A stretch of 64,000 nucleotides of DNA from Streptococcus acidominimus (GTDB lineage: Bacteria > Bacillota > Bacilli > Lactobacillales > Streptococcaceae). The notes under the pieces are model-generated. The model saw only the letters and a list, made by a program, of their open reading frames with translations, was not told the origin of the DNA and did not search any database. The position numbers and the translations under genes were made by a program. Below, piece after piece: positions 8,354 through 17,754 of this stretch. The stretch spans positions 1 to 64,000 of the forward strand of contig NZ_MSJL01000004.1 of assembly GCF_001921825.1 (NCBI RefSeq), given 5' to 3'. Numbering within the stretch: position 1 is the first letter of the stretch; each line of letters opens with the position of its first letter.

Positions 8354-9903
8354 CAGATTGAAGACAAAGCTCCTAGAATTCAGATTCTAAGAGCTTTTTT
8401 CAAATTTTAGGAGTATACTAAAAGAAAACGCTTGTGAGGTAAGGTAATGTTTCACAAAGAAAAGCCTGACTATAATCGCCATCAATTTGGCTTCTATACA
8501 CTTGACCAACTTGTACCAGAAGACCATTTTCTCCGTCAAGTTGATAAGATGATCCATTTTGAGTTTATCTATGATGTGGTTGAGGAGACTTATTCGCCTG
8601 ATAATGGTCGTCCAAGTTTAGACCCTGTCATGCTCATTAAAATTCCCCTTATCCAATGTTTCTATGGCATTCGCTCCATGCGTCAAACGATTAAAGACAT
8701 TGAAGTGAACACTGCCTATCGCTGGTTCCTTGGGCTGACTTTGGACGATAAGGTTCCTCATTTCACAACCTACGGGAAAAATTATAGTCGTCGTTTTCAA
8801 GATAAAGCGGTTATTTCTAAGACTTTTAGTCAGGTGTTACATCAAGCTCTAGTAGCTGGTTTAATTGATCCCAGTGATATTTTCATAGACGGTACTCACA
8901 TTAAAGCGGCTGCTAATAATCACAAGTACCGTAAGGAAATGGTCAACCAGCAGGCTAAGTTCATGAGTGACCAACTCGAGCTTGAGATTGATTTAGACAG
9001 GAGGAAACACGCAAAAAAGTCGCTAAAGCCCGCCAAAAGAAAAGAGCCTAAGGAAAAGAAAGTCTCAACGACTGACCCAGAAAGTGGCTGGTTTCATAAA
9101 GGCGAGCATAAGGAAGTGTTTGCTTACTCTGCTCAAGTTGCCTGTGACAAGCATGGTTGGGCATTGGCTTATAGTGTTGCACCTGGTCATGTTCATGACA
9201 GTCAGGCTTTTTCTGCTCTTTTTGCCAAGCTAGAACCTTTTGCCCCACAATTTCTCATCGCTGATTCAGGCTATAAAACACCAAGCATTGCTAAGTTTCT
9301 CCTAGATAAAAACATTACGCCAGTTTTTCCTTATACTAGACCCAAGGGGAAGAAAGGGAAACTCCGTCCGAAAGACTTTATTTATGATGAGTATTATGAC
9401 TGTTACCTTTGCCCTGAAAATCAGACCTTGACTTATCGTACCACGACTCGAGAGGGCTATCAAGAATACAAGAGTGCCCCAAAGATTTGTGCCACTTGTC
9501 CCCTGTTATCCGTATGCACCACAAGCAAGAACCATCAAAAGGTGATGACCCGTCATGTTTGGAAAGATTACCTAGATAGTTGTGAAGATATCCGCCATCA
9601 AAGAGGGATGAAGGAGCTCTATCAGAAGCGAAAAGAGACGATTGAGCGACTTTTTGGGACAGCTAAAGAATATCACAATTTACGTTATACAAGAGAGATT
9701 GGCAAGTCCAAAATGGAAGATAAAATTGGACTGACTTTGGCGTGTTTAAATCTCAAAAAACTGATAAAATGGAGGACAGGTAAGCTTTTTTATTTTGGAG
9801 AATTCAGAGAAATTGCCTACATAGTGACCAGTTCAAGACACATTTGCCTGATGAAACTTAAAAAGACAAACTTCAAAAGGGAGTTTGTCTTCAATCTGAG
9901 AAC
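8349..9903 (+). mobile_element. Complete IS1182-family insertion sequence
   Basis: A 20-bp perfect terminal inverted repeat is present, GTTCTCAGATTGAAGACAAA at 8349-8368 and its complement at 9884-9903, bracketing one full transposase gene. The outermost bases are ambiguous because the target palindrome also begins with GTTCT-like sequence. A terminator-like hairpin (AGCTCCTAGAAT/ATTCTAAGAGCT plus T-run, 8368-8400) sits just inside the left end, before the transposase. Confidence 0.9.
8368..8400 (+). terminator. Internal terminator at the left end of the IS1182 element
   Basis: AGCTC-C-TAGAAT pairs with ATTCTA-A-GAGCT around a TCAG loop and is followed by six Ts. It would shield the transposase from outside transcription, or replace the yihY terminator destroyed by insertion. 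Confidence 0.75.
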
Positions 9904-9949
9904 TCCTAGTTTAGGGGTTCTTATTCTTCGTATTTTGAAAGACGAATAG
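8447..9949 (+). CDS. IS1182-family transposase
   Basis: This is a DDE transposase of about 500 residues. N-terminal segment RHQFGFYTLDQLVPEDHFLRQ, the IFIDGTHIKAAANNH motif with the first catalytic aspartate, a FLIADSGYKT motif with the second, a cysteine cluster (CYLCPEN, CATCPLLSVC) and ETIERLFGTAKEYH with the catalytic glutamate are all present in order. The reading frame is intact. The last roughly 15 codons run past the terminal repeat into the flanking direct repeat, so the C-terminus is set by the insertion site. Family assignment is by recognition of these motifs. Confidence 0.93.
   Translation: MFHKEKPDYNRHQFGFYTLDQLVPEDHFLRQVDKMIHFEFIYDVVEETYSPDNGRPSLDPVMLIKIPLIQCFYGIRSMRQTIKDIEVNTAYRWFLGLTLDDKVPHFTTYGKNYSRRFQDKAVISKTFSQVLHQALVAGLIDPSDIFIDGTHIKAAANNHKYRKEMVNQQAKFMSDQLELEIDLDRRKHAKKSLKPAKRKEPKEKKVSTTDPESGWFHKGEHKEVFAYSAQVACDKHGWALAYSVAPGHVHDSQAFSALFAKLEPFAPQFLIADSGYKTPSIAKFLLDKNITPVFPYTRPKGKKGKLRPKDFIYDEYYDCYLCPENQTLTYRTTTREGYQEYKSAPKICATCPLLSVCTTSKNHQKVMTRHVWKDYLDSCEDIRHQRGMKELYQKRKETIERLFGTAKEYHNLRYTREIGKSKMEDKIGLTLACLNLKKLIKWRTGKLFYFGEFREIAYIVTSSRHICLMKLKKTNFKREFVFNLRTPSLGVLILRILKDE
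9899..9921 (+). repeat. Right copy of the 23-bp direct repeat flanking the IS1182 element
   Basis: This is an exact second copy of 8331-8353. It overlaps the stop codon of the gtrA-like gene on the minus strand. Confidence 0.8.
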
Positions 9950-10360
9950 CTTACTAAAAATATAGTTCAGTACAATGACAAGCACTTGTGAAATGAGGGT
10001 TGCAATAGCGTTAATGCTAGCAGGATTCTGATTGACGAACTGTCCAATGACTTGAGGGAAGGCATCGACCAGAAGATAGGCCAGTACCAAATCTAGTGCT
10101 AGGGTTGTGATCCGTGCGGAGATGAATTTGAGCAGGCGTTTTTGCCAGTCAGTCCATTCTTGCTTAAAGACAATTTGGTCATTGGTGATAAAGGCAAATA
10201 GGATGGCTAGGCAGTTAGAGATAAAGACAACCGTCAGAGTATGAGGAATGACAAAGAAAAGACCGGTTCTCGTGATAATATAGACGAGGGTCGCGGCGAC
10301 TCCAAAAAACAAATAGGCTAGAATTTCATGTTCAAAAAATGCTTTTATATAGTTTTTCAT
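9911..10360 (-). CDS. GtrA-like family membrane protein
   Basis: This 149-residue protein has four predicted membrane segments in the GtrA/DPMS arrangement (EILAYLFFGVAATLVYIITR at the start, then SNCLAILFAFITNDQIVF). GtrA-like proteins are thought to help move lipid-linked sugars such as bactoprenol-glucose for wall or teichoic acid glycosylation; the exact cargo here is unknown. The gene converges on yihY, and its terminator region now holds an IS1182 element. Its last codons lie in the duplicated palindrome, so the true original C-terminus is probably unchanged. Confidence 0.82.
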   Translation of the reverse strand: MKNYIKAFFEHEILAYLFFGVAATLVYIITRTGLFFVIPHTLTVVFISNCLAILFAFITNDQIVFKQEWTDWQKRLLKFISARITTLALDLVLAYLLVDAFPQVIGQFVNQNPASINAIATLISQVLVIVLNYIFSKLFVFQNTKNKNP

Positions 10361-10439
10361 ATCCTTAGTCTATCATATTCTCCCATATTATGCTATACTG
10401 GAGACGTTGTAAAAATGAGAAGTTTGATAACTGACGGAT

Positions 10440-11160
10440 ACCCTAGGGCGGTAGGTTTTTCACGGCTTCACATCTTGATGAAATTGAACACGCCCTAAAC
10501 TCTGTGCGAAAAAGAAAAATCTTTCTAGCTTCAAAGGTATAGTATACCTTTGGAGGCAGGAAATAGAAGTTTGCGAAGCAAACTCTCGTCTAAAAGCTCT
10601 GCGTCAGATTTCCTAGTTTTCCGTAGCCGTTGCGGACTATGTCCGCTTACGGATATGGATACTCTTGAGTGCGCTTTGAGTTCTTAACGGGCTTTGTATC
10701 TTGTTTAATCGAACGTGGGCTAAAAGCTCGGAAAATAGATAATCTTTCCTAGCTCTAAAGGTATAGGATACCTTTAGAGGCGGGAAATAGCATTTTGCGA
10801 AGCAAACTCTCGTCTGGATGCTTCATTGTCGTATTTCCTATTTTTCATTCGTTTTTTCACGGCTTCACATCTTGATGAAATTGAATGCGGTCTAAAAGCT
10901 CGGAAAATAGATAATCTTTCCTAGCTCTAAAGGTATGGGATACCTTTAGAGGCGGGAAATAGCATTTTGCGAAGCAAACTCTCGTCTAAAAGCTCTGCGT
11001 CAGATTTCCTATTTTCGCTTTGAGTTCTTAACGGGCTTTGTATCTTGTTTAATCGAACGCGGGCTAAAAGCTCGGAAAATAGATAATCTTTCCTAGAAGC
11101 TATGCTTCTGCGTCAAGATTCCTAATTTTCATTCGCTTTTTTAACGCCCTTATATCTTAT
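10440..11160 (-). repeat. Large block of mosaic intergenic repeats
   Basis: At least three partly tandem copies of a module of about 135 bp occur (starting near 10678, 10885 and 11023). Each contains AACGGGCTTTGTATCTTGTT, CTAAAAGCTCGGAAAATAGA, a CTCTAAAGGTAT/ATACCTTTAGAG hairpin and TTTGCGAAGCAAACTCTCGT. CACGGCTTCACATCTTGATG occurs twice. The same hairpin is seen inverted at 21770-21805. No gene is visible. A TGCTATACT promoter-like element lies at about 10391. Confidence 0.85.
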
Positions 11161-11165
11161 ACAAC

Positions 11166-11224
11166 CCTTGGCGCTTCCTTCCTTTAGCCAAGCATATTAT
11201 ACGCGGTTTAGCCGCCAAAGGAGA
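11166..11224 (+). promoter_or_regulatory. preQ1-II (COG4708) riboswitch
   Basis: CTTGGCGCTTCC, GCCAAGCATATTATACGCGG and CCGCCAAAGGAG occur in the order of the preQ1-II riboswitch described upstream of COG4708 genes in Streptococcaceae. CTTGGC pairs with GCCAAG, CGCGG with CCGC, and the ribosome binding site AAAGGAG is built into the 3' end. Binding of pre-queuosine-1 is known to block translation start in this class, so queT should be shut off when the precursor is plentiful. Confidence 0.93.
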
Positions 11225-11229
11225 CTTAC

Positions 11230-11745
11230 ATGAATCAAACAAAATGGACAGTCCGTGACATGGCACATATTGCCTTGGTTGCGGCACTTTATGTGGTGCT
11301 AACAGTGACACCACCCCTCAACGCGATCGCTTACGGAGCCTACCAGTTCCGTTTGTCAGAAATGCTGAATTTTCTAGCCTTTTATAATCGTAAATATCTA
11401 GTAGCTGTTACGATTGGCTGTATGATTTCTAACTTTATTGGATTTGGCGTTATCGATGTATTTGTCGGTGGGAGCTCAACCCTCGTATTCGTAGCTCTGG
11501 GTGTCTATTTCTTTAGAAAATATCAGAAAGAGTATCTATTGAATGGTATTTTAAACAAGGCCTTCTTATACTTTTCGATCTTTTTTTCCATAAGCATGTT
11601 TACTATTGCTGTTGAATTATATGTACTGTACCGAAGTCCATTCTTAGTGACTTGGCTTACTACTGCCTTGGGAGAATTTGCCTCCCTCCTTGTCGGCTCT
11701 CTGGTCATTGACCGTTTAGCCCAGAGGATTGATTTTACGAAATAA
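11230..11745 (+). CDS. queT: Queuosine precursor ECF transporter S component
   Basis: QueT is the substrate-binding membrane subunit that imports a queuosine precursor together with the shared ECF energizing module. The 171-residue protein has about five or six hydrophobic helices and the family opening VRDMAHIALVAALYVVLTV followed by FRLSEMLNF. The preQ1-II riboswitch directly upstream confirms the substrate class. queG, the last step of queuosine synthesis, lies at 55.5 kb. The gene is preceded by a 700-bp block of repeats, so its promoter must lie within or beyond them. Confidence 0.93.
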   Translation: MNQTKWTVRDMAHIALVAALYVVLTVTPPLNAIAYGAYQFRLSEMLNFLAFYNRKYLVAVTIGCMISNFIGFGVIDVFVGGSSTLVFVALGVYFFRKYQKEYLLNGILNKAFLYFSIFFSISMFTIAVELYVLYRSPFLVTWLTTALGEFASLLVGSLVIDRLAQRIDFTK

Positions 11746-11859
11746 AACAGATATTGGAAGGATATCGGGAGAGAGGTTCAATCGTGATTTTGAAGAAAAC
11801 GATGACCTCCCTCCTTTATTTTTGCTTCCTGTTTCCCGCTTTTTTCTTTCCAATATCCA

Positions 11860-11868
11860 TGATATAAT
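11860..11868 (+). promoter_or_regulatory. tex promoter, extended -10
   Basis: TGATATAAT ends 7 nt before the tex ATG, so the predicted transcript starts at or within a base of the start codon (leaderless). Confidence 0.6.
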
Positions 11869-11875
11869 AAGGGCT

Positions 11876-14005
11876 ATGGAAGAAAAATATTTGAAAATCG
11901 CCCAGGAATTGGGTGTTCGTTTACAGCAGATTGAAACGGTCTTAACCCTGACAGCGGAAGGGAATACCATCCCCTTTATTGCCCGCTACCGTAAGGAAAT
12001 GACGGGAAATTTAGATGAGGTTGTCATCAAGTCTATTATCGACTTGGACAAGTCCTTAACGGCTCTTGCAGAGCGCAAGGCGACCGTCTTAGCCAAGATT
12101 GAGGAGCAGGGAAAATTAACCGATTCACTGCGCAAGGCGATTGAAGAAGCTGAAAAATTAGCAGATGTGGAAGAACTCTATCTGCCCTATAAGGAGAAGC
12201 GTCGAACCAAGGCGACTGTTGCACGAGAAGCAGGTCTCTTTCCCTTGGCACGTCTCATTTTGCAAAATGTTGCAGATTTAGAGGAGCAGGCGACCTCTTT
12301 CATCTGTGAAGCTTTTGATACGGCTGGCGCCTGTTTGGCAGGTGCGGTGGATATTTTGGTTGAGGCGATTTCAGAAGATGTGAAATTACGATCTTGGACC
12401 TACCATGAAATCTTGCAATATTCCACTCTCCAGTCACAATTAAAAGATCCAGAAGCTGATGAAAAGCAAGTCTTTCAGATGTACTATGACTTTTCTGAAA
12501 AAGTGGCTAGCATGCACGGCTACCGGACACTGGCTCTCAATCGAGGGGAGAAATTAGGGATCTTAAAAGTCTCCTTTGACCATCATCTCGAGAAAATTCT
12601 CCGCTTTTTTGAAGTGCGTTTCCCTCAGAAAAATACCTATATTACGGAAGCTATCAGCCAAGCGGTCAAGAAGAAAATTGTACCGGCTATGGAACGTCGC
12701 ATTCGGACTGAACTGACTGAAAAAGCCGAAGAAGGAGCGATTACCCTCTTTTCAGATAACCTCCGCAATCTCCTTTTAGTGCCACCATTAAAAGGAAAAA
12801 TGGTCTTGGGATTTGACCCTGCCTTTCGGACAGGAGCCAAGTTAGCGGTCGTGGATCAGACTGGAAAACTGTTGACAACTCAGGTCATTCATCCTGTCAA
12901 ACCAGCCTCTCAAGCCCAGATTGCTCAAGCTAAGGAAGAACTTGCCGCCTTGATTGGTCAATATGGTATTGAAATTATCGCGATTGGAAATGGGACAGCT
13001 AGCCGGGAATCAGAGAGCTTTGTGGCAGAAATACTGCAAGCATTCCCAGATGTTCGCTATGTGATTGTCAATGAAAGTGGAGCGTCCGTTTACTCGGCTT
13101 CCGAATTGGCACGGCATGAATTTCCAGATTTGACGGTTGAGAAACGCTCGGCGATCTCCATCGCCCGTAGGCTGCAAGATCCACTCGCAGAATTGGTCAA
13201 AATTGATCCCAAATCAATCGGTGTCGGTCAGTACCAGCATGATGTCAACCAGAAAAAATTATCCGAAAGCCTTGATTTTGTGGTCGATACAGTGGTCAAT
13301 CAGGTCGGAGTCAACATCAATACCGCAAGTCCTGCCCTCCTTGCCCACGTAGCTGGTCTCAATAAGACGATTTCAGAAAATATTGTGAAATACCGAGAGG
13401 AGCATGGAGCTTTGACCTCGCGCGCAGAGCTCAAAAAAGTCCCACGCCTGGGGGACAAGGCCTTTGAGCAGGCAGCTGGTTTCTTACGGATTCCCGAGGC
13501 GAGCAATTTCTTGGATAATACAGGCGTTCACCCAGAGTCTTACCCAGCCGTCCAAAAACTATTTGACTTGCTCGGAATTCAGCACTTAGATGAGGCAGCG
13601 CAGGAAAAATTAAAGGCTGTTCAATTGACGGAAATGGCTACGGAACTTGGTCTTGGGAAGGAGACCTTGAAAGATATCCTAGCCGACTTGCTCAAGCCGG
13701 GTCGGGATTTACGGGATGACTTTGCGGCGCCTGTTCTTCGCCAAGATGTACTTGACTTCAAAGATCTGGAAATTGGTCAGAAATTAGAGGGGGTTGTTCG
13801 CAATGTGGTCGACTTCGGTGCCTTTGTTGATATTGGGATCCATGAAGATGGTTTGATTCATATCTCGAATATGAGTAAGCATTTTATCAAACATCCCAGC
13901 CAAGTCGTGTCAGTAGGCGATCTAGTAACAGTTTGGGTCTACAAGCTAGATACAGTTCGTGAAAAAGTCAATCTTAGTTTGGTAGCACCGCATGAATCTC
14001 ACTGA
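11876..14005 (+). CDS. tex: Tex family RNA-binding transcription accessory protein
   Basis: Tex is a cytosolic nucleic-acid-binding protein that affects transcription and stress tolerance. The 709 residues show the family order: N-terminal helical region with [11 protein letters not shown], a YqgF/RNase H-like domain around residues 310-450 ([17 protein letters not shown]), helix-hairpin-helix segments ([13 protein letters not shown]) and a C-terminal S1 RNA-binding domain (about 635-705, [23 protein letters not shown]). The open frame starts at 11729, but family alignment gives [13 protein letters not shown] at 11876. No Shine-Dalgarno is present and a -10 box lies immediately upstream. The SprT-like gene overlaps its end by 14 bp. 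Confidence 0.93.
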   Translation: MEEKYLKIAQELGVRLQQIETVLTLTAEGNTIPFIARYRKEMTGNLDEVVIKSIIDLDKSLTALAERKATVLAKIEEQGKLTDSLRKAIEEAEKLADVEELYLPYKEKRRTKATVAREAGLFPLARLILQNVADLEEQATSFICEAFDTAGACLAGAVDILVEAISEDVKLRSWTYHEILQYSTLQSQLKDPEADEKQVFQMYYDFSEKVASMHGYRTLALNRGEKLGILKVSFDHHLEKILRFFEVRFPQKNTYITEAISQAVKKKIVPAMERRIRTELTEKAEEGAITLFSDNLRNLLLVPPLKGKMVLGFDPAFRTGAKLAVVDQTGKLLTTQVIHPVKPASQAQIAQAKEELAALIGQYGIEIIAIGNGTASRESESFVAEILQAFPDVRYVIVNESGASVYSASELARHEFPDLTVEKRSAISIARRLQDPLAELVKIDPKSIGVGQYQHDVNQKKLSESLDFVVDTVVNQVGVNINTASPALLAHVAGLNKTISENIVKYREEHGALTSRAELKKVPRLGDKAFEQAAGFLRIPEASNFLDNTGVHPESYPAVQKLFDLLGIQHLDEAAQEKLKAVQLTEMATELGLGKETLKDILADLLKPGRDLRDDFAAPVLRQDVLDFKDLEIGQKLEGVVRNVVDFGAFVDIGIHEDGLIHISNMSKHFIKHPSQVVSVGDLVTVWVYKLDTVREKVNLSLVAPHESH

Positions 14006-14444
14006 CTATGTTCGGCAGATTTCGCGTGAGGATTTTGGAAAAGAATTTCGCCACCAAGCCTACTGGAATCACCGATTGACAACGACAGGTGGTCGTTTCT
14101 TCCCCAAAGACGGGCACTTGGACTTTAATCCGCGTTACTATGAGGCAGATCTAGTCTTGTTTCGGAAAATTGTGCGCCACGAACTCTGCCATTATCACCT
14201 TTATTTTGAGAAAAAAGGTTACCGCCATAAGGACAGGGACTTTAAGGAATTGCTAAAGGCGGTGGATGGGGTACGCTATGCACCACCGCTTCCAGCCTTC
14301 GATACTGTTGACTATCTCTATCGCTGTCAGCAGTGTGCTCAAGTCTACCCTCGAAAACGGCGTGTCAATACAGCCAAATACCGCTGTGGCAAGTGTCGGG
14401 GCTTACTGGTATCCATTGATAAAAGAAATCAGTCCTTGGGCTGA
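13992..14444 (+). CDS. SprT-like zinc metalloprotease-fold protein
   Basis: This 150-residue SprT family protein has the HEXXH-like zinc motif HELCHYH near residue 61 and two C-terminal CxxC pairs (YRCQQCAQ and YRCGKCRG) that would bind a second zinc. SprT/Spartan relatives cleave DNA-protein crosslinks, but no activity is shown for the short bacterial version. It overlaps the end of tex by 14 bp, so the two are translationally coupled. The stop codon sits in a terminator hairpin. Confidence 0.87.
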   Translation: MNLTDYVRQISREDFGKEFRHQAYWNHRLTTTGGRFFPKDGHLDFNPRYYEADLVLFRKIVRHELCHYHLYFEKKGYRHKDRDFKELLKAVDGVRYAPPLPAFDTVDYLYRCQQCAQVYPRKRRVNTAKYRCGKCRGLLVSIDKRNQSLG

Positions 14445-14452
14445 TTTCTTTT
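14422..14452 (+). terminator. Terminator of the tex-sprT operon
   Basis: AAAGAAATCAG pairs with CTGATTTCTTT around CTTGGG-type loop bases and ends in a T-run. It overlaps the last codons of the SprT-like gene. Confidence 0.75.
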
Positions 14453-14462
14453 GCCTTGTCTA

Positions 14463-14471
14463 TGGTATAAT
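14463..14471 (+). promoter_or_regulatory. Promoter of the SHOCT/PspC gene pair, extended -10
   Basis: TGGTATAAT lies 22 nt before the ATG, immediately downstream of the previous terminator. A separate ribosome binding site (CGAGGTGAG) follows. Confidence 0.6.
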
Positions 14472-14493
14472 AGAAGAGAATCGAGGTGAGAAA

Positions 14494-15264
14494 ATGGCAC
14501 GAGAACCACAAAAACGATTGATGGAATTATATGAAAAAGGTGTTCTGACAAAAGAAGAAGCGCGTGCCTGTTTTTTAGAGTTTGATGAAGAACCAGATTT
14601 TCTGGTTGAGGAGGAAAAACCACGCTTGAGTTTTACACTTCCGAGCTTGAAAATTTTTTCTTCGTCCAAGTTGAAGCAAGACTATACCTTTTCAGATATT
14701 GAATCCCTTTTCATCAGTGTATCAGAGGGAAAAATTGCATTCATGAAAAGCAAGTCGGATCAAGTTCAGATCCATCTTGTCTATCCTCAACAGACCAGTC
14801 AAGCCTTTTTGCCTCAGATTTATGTTGAAAATCAAGGGTTGCACTTTGCTTCCAATCTTCCCTGTCACATGACAGTCTTTCTGCCAAACCAGTGGATGTC
14901 GATTTTAAATTTAGAGTTGGGAAGAGCAGATGCGAGACTAGACTATCTTCCATTTGAAGATGTTTCTATTCATAGCGCAACGGATAAAAAACAACAGGAT
15001 ATCCGTATCGTAGCCATGAACCAGATGTCTCAGCACCTCTTCCTACAACTCGTCGAAGCACCGATCTATTTGCAAGTGCCCAAACATCAGGGGGTACGGG
15101 GGAAGCTGGAGAGTTCAGTCGGTCAGCTTGTCATCAACAGGAAAAAGAAAACCAGTCCCTATTTTTGTGAAAAAAAAGGAGAACATCTTCTCCACCTTTA
15201 TATCAAGACAGTGACCAGCCCGATTATCGTGAAAGGAGTACAACATGCCATTCGGATTTTATAA
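14494..15264 (+). CDS. Hypothetical protein with SHOCT-like N-terminus and DUF4097-like body
   Basis: This 256-residue soluble protein begins with QKRLMELYEKGVLTKEEARA, which resembles a short SHOCT/bilobal helix pair. The rest is predicted beta-rich, as in DUF4097/LiaG-type proteins. It has no signal peptide or membrane helix. It overlaps the PspC-domain gene by 20 bp, and such pairs are often linked to envelope-stress responses; that role is inference. The start at 14494 has its own ribosome binding site. I do not recognise a catalytic motif. Confidence 0.7.
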   Translation: MAREPQKRLMELYEKGVLTKEEARACFLEFDEEPDFLVEEEKPRLSFTLPSLKIFSSSKLKQDYTFSDIESLFISVSEGKIAFMKSKSDQVQIHLVYPQQTSQAFLPQIYVENQGLHFASNLPCHMTVFLPNQWMSILNLELGRADARLDYLPFEDVSIHSATDKKQQDIRIVAMNQMSQHLFLQLVEAPIYLQVPKHQGVRGKLESSVGQLVINRKKKTSPYFCEKKGEHLLHLYIKTVTSPIIVKGVQHAIRIL

Positions 15265-15514
15265 ACAGCGAAATAAGAAGCTCATCTCTGGTGTGTTAGC
15301 AGGTCTAGCCGATCGCTTTCGTTGGGATTTGAGCATTACACGGGTTATTTTTGTGATCCTCTGCCTGTTCGGACGTCTAGGTCTACTTGCAGTTGCAGCT
15401 TATATCCTAGCTGCCATCCTTCTCCCCTTTAAGGAAGATGTCTATGCAGAACGCTACGGAACAGGACCTCGTAAGGTAAAAGAGGCAGAGAAAATCCATA
15501 GAGATAGATGGTAA
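15245..15514 (+). CDS. PspC-domain membrane protein
   Basis: This 89-residue protein carries the PspC domain: FYKQRNKKLISGVLAGLADRFRWDLSITRVIF followed by one long hydrophobic segment (GLLAVAAYILAAILLPF). PspC proteins sit in the cytoplasmic membrane and participate in phage-shock or LiaFSR-like envelope-stress control. Translational coupling with the preceding gene suggests they work together. A strong terminator separates the pair from hprK. Confidence 0.9.
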   Translation: MPFGFYKQRNKKLISGVLAGLADRFRWDLSITRVIFVILCLFGRLGLLAVAAYILAAILLPFKEDVYAERYGTGPRKVKEAEKIHRDRW

Positions 15515-15519
15515 CCTAG

Positions 15520-15573
15520 TAGGAAGTAGGAGACTAGATTTCAAGGAAATCGAGTTTCCCTACTTCCTTTTTT
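15520..15573 (+). terminator. Terminator after the PspC gene
   Basis: AGGAAGTAGG at 15521-15530 pairs with CCTACTTCCT at 15559-15568, with a secondary stem between, and a T-run follows. Confidence 0.8.
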
Positions 15574-15592
15574 GTATTCTCCTCCTATCTTG

Positions 15593-15601
15593 TGGTATAA
15601 T
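15593..15601 (+). promoter_or_regulatory. hprK promoter, extended -10
   Basis: TGGTATAAT lies 27 nt upstream of the hprK ATG. Its position right after a terminator makes it the likely promoter of the hprK-lgt-DUF948-YtxH operon. Confidence 0.6.
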
Positions 15602-15627
15602 AGTTGTAAAGAAATGAGGGGGATGAT

Positions 15628-16554
15628 ATGGCAGTTTTTGTCAAAGATTTGATTGACAATGTGCGTGTGAGCAGTGCTTACAGCACAGAAGCATTACTTG
15701 AAAAAGAGATCAGCACATCTGATATTACACGTCCGGGTCTTGAGATGACAGGATATTTTGACTACTATGCTCCAGAGCGGATTCAGCTCATAGGTATGAA
15801 AGAATGGTCTTACTTAATGGCGATGACCTCCCATAATCGCTACCAGGTCTTGCGGAGGATGTTTCAGCCTGAAACGCCCGTAGTGATTGTGGCGCGTGGT
15901 TTGGAAATTCCTGATGAGATGTTTCAGGCAGCGCAGGAAAAAGGAATTGCTGTTTTCCAAAGTCATACGGCAACGAGCCGCTTGGCGGGTGAATTGTCTT
16001 CTTATTTGGATTCTCGTCTAGCCCAACGCACCAGTGTCCATGGAGTGCTTATGGACATCTATGGAATGGGGGTCTTGATTCAAGGAGATTCAGGAATTGG
16101 TAAGAGCGAGACAGGCCTTGAATTGGTGAAGCGCGGACACCGAATTGTGGCGGACGACCGCGTAGATGTCTATGCCAAAGATGATGTGACCCTCTGGGGA
16201 GAGCCTGCTGAAATTTTACGGCACTTACTCGAAATTCGCGGAGTGGGCATTATTGATATTATGAGCCTGTACGGGGCTAGTGCTGTCAAGGAATCATCAG
16301 AGGTACAATTAGCGATTTACCTTGAAAATTATGAAACAGGCAAGATTTTTGATCGTTTGGGTAATAGTGGAGACTCGATTGAAATTGCAGGCATTGCGAT
16401 TCCGCAGATTCGGATTCCAGTTAAAACAGGGCGGAATATCTCTGTCGTGATTGAAGCCGCAGCGATGAACTATCGTTCAAAGCAAATGGGATTTGATGCG
16501 ACCAGAGAATTTGAAAAACGTCTGGGTAGACTGATTGAAAGCAATAAGGAGTAA
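15628..16554 (+). CDS. hprK: HPr kinase/phosphorylase
   Basis: HprK phosphorylates HPr on serine 46 and also reverses this, linking glycolytic state to CcpA-mediated carbon catabolite control. The 308-residue protein has the Walker A loop [14 protein letters not shown] at about residues 153-166, the preceding [16 protein letters not shown] segment, the catalytic-site VADDRVDV and the HprK signature [16 protein letters not shown]. The ATG has a GAGGGGG ribosome binding site. It is followed by lgt after 3 bp, the order seen in other streptococci. Confidence 0.96.
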   Translation: MAVFVKDLIDNVRVSSAYSTEALLEKEISTSDITRPGLEMTGYFDYYAPERIQLIGMKEWSYLMAMTSHNRYQVLRRMFQPETPVVIVARGLEIPDEMFQAAQEKGIAVFQSHTATSRLAGELSSYLDSRLAQRTSVHGVLMDIYGMGVLIQGDSGIGKSETGLELVKRGHRIVADDRVDVYAKDDVTLWGEPAEILRHLLEIRGVGIIDIMSLYGASAVKESSEVQLAIYLENYETGKIFDRLGNSGDSIEIAGIAIPQIRIPVKTGRNISVVIEAAAMNYRSKQMGFDATREFEKRLGRLIESNKE

Positions 16555-16557
16555 CCG

Positions 16558-17334
16558 ATGATTGATCCAGTTGCTGTAAAATTAGGTCTCTTTGAAATCC
16601 GTTGGTATGCCTTGTGTATTATTGCAGGTTTGGTTTTGGCAGTTTTTCTGGCTTCCAAAGAAGCACCGCGGAAAAAGATTTTGCCTGAATTTATTCTCGA
16701 TTTCATTTTGTACGCCTTTCCCCTAGCCATTCTTGGTGCAAGAATTTACTATGTAGCCTTTTCTTGGAACCTTTACAAGGACAACCTGCTTTCCATTTTT
16801 GCCATTTGGGAAGGGGGACTTGCTATTTATGGTGGTCTCTTGACAGGATTCCTCTTTCTTGTCTTTTTTACCCGCTATCATTTTATCGAAACCTGGGATT
16901 TTCTGGACGTGGCGGCGCCGTCTGTCATGGTTGCTCAAGCGATCGGACGGTGGGGAAATTTTTTCAACCAAGAGGCTTATGGAGTAAGCATCACACATCT
17001 TGATTACTTGCCTGCCTTTATCCGCAAGCAAATGTATATTGATGGGAGCTACCGCACTCCGACTTTCCTATACGAGTCTTTATGGAACCTGCTAGGCTTT
17101 GTTTTGATCTGTCTGCTACGTAGACGCAAACGGCTACTCAAGCAGGGGGAGATCACGCTCTTTTACTTGATCTGGTATGGGGCTGGTCGCTTTGTGATTG
17201 AAGGGATGCGGACGGATAGCCTGATGCTTTCAGGCTTGCGTGTTTCCCAATGGCTCTCTGCCTTGTTGATATTCCTTGCGCTTGTCCTAGGAATCTATCG
17301 CCGCAGGCAAGACCTGCCCTACTATCAAGATTAA
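16558..17334 (+). CDS. lgt: Prolipoprotein diacylglyceryl transferase
   Basis: Lgt attaches diacylglycerol to the lipobox cysteine of prelipoproteins in the cytoplasmic membrane. The 258-residue protein has about seven hydrophobic helices, the early [15 protein letters not shown] segment, the family motif [14 protein letters not shown] near residue 128 and the C-terminal [15 protein letters not shown]. One likely client in this window is the DUF4430 lipoprotein at 28.9 kb. It is the second gene of the hprK operon. Confidence 0.96.
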   Translation: MIDPVAVKLGLFEIRWYALCIIAGLVLAVFLASKEAPRKKILPEFILDFILYAFPLAILGARIYYVAFSWNLYKDNLLSIFAIWEGGLAIYGGLLTGFLFLVFFTRYHFIETWDFLDVAAPSVMVAQAIGRWGNFFNQEAYGVSITHLDYLPAFIRKQMYIDGSYRTPTFLYESLWNLLGFVLICLLRRRKRLLKQGEITLFYLIWYGAGRFVIEGMRTDSLMLSGLRVSQWLSALLIFLALVLGIYRRRQDLPYYQD

Positions 17335-17349
17335 GAAAAGGAGATGTTT

Positions 17350-17754
17350 ATGTTAATTGAAGTATCTGTTTTTATCATTGCAGTAGCTCTTGCTGCTGTC
17401 GCAGTCTACGTTATCCTCTTGTTAAGGAAAGTATCAAACGTGGTGGATGAAGCCCAACAAAGTTTGAATCTGTTGACGAGTGATGTCAATGTGACCCTTT
17501 ACCAAACCAATGAATTATTGGCAAAGACAAATGTCCTTGTCGAAGATGTGAATGGCAAGGTTGCTACCTTGGATCCGCTATTTGTAGCAGTTGCTGATTT
17601 ATCAGAATCAGTGTCTGACCTCAATAGCTCTGCTCGTGATTTGACAGTTAGAGCTCGTACAGCAGGTCAACGCACTATCAAAGCGGGCGGAGCCTTAGCA
17701 GTTATGAGTAAGTTATCTTCCATTTTAGGAAAGAAAGGAGAAAAACATGGTTAA
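17350..17754 (+). CDS. DUF948 family membrane-anchored protein
   Basis: This 134-residue protein has one N-terminal membrane helix (VFIIAVALAAVAVYVILLL) followed by a long amphipathic, probably coiled-coil, region rich in V, L and D. It matches DUF948 proteins that often precede YtxH-like genes. An in-frame ATG at 17344 abuts AAAAGGAG, so 17350 is the better spaced start. The function is unknown, and association with general-stress proteins in other Firmicutes is only contextual. The next gene overlaps it by 8 bp. Confidence 0.82.
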   Translation: MLIEVSVFIIAVALAAVAVYVILLLRKVSNVVDEAQQSLNLLTSDVNVTLYQTNELLAKTNVLVEDVNGKVATLDPLFVAVADLSESVSDLNSSARDLTVRARTAGQRTIKAGGALAVMSKLSSILGKKGEKHG

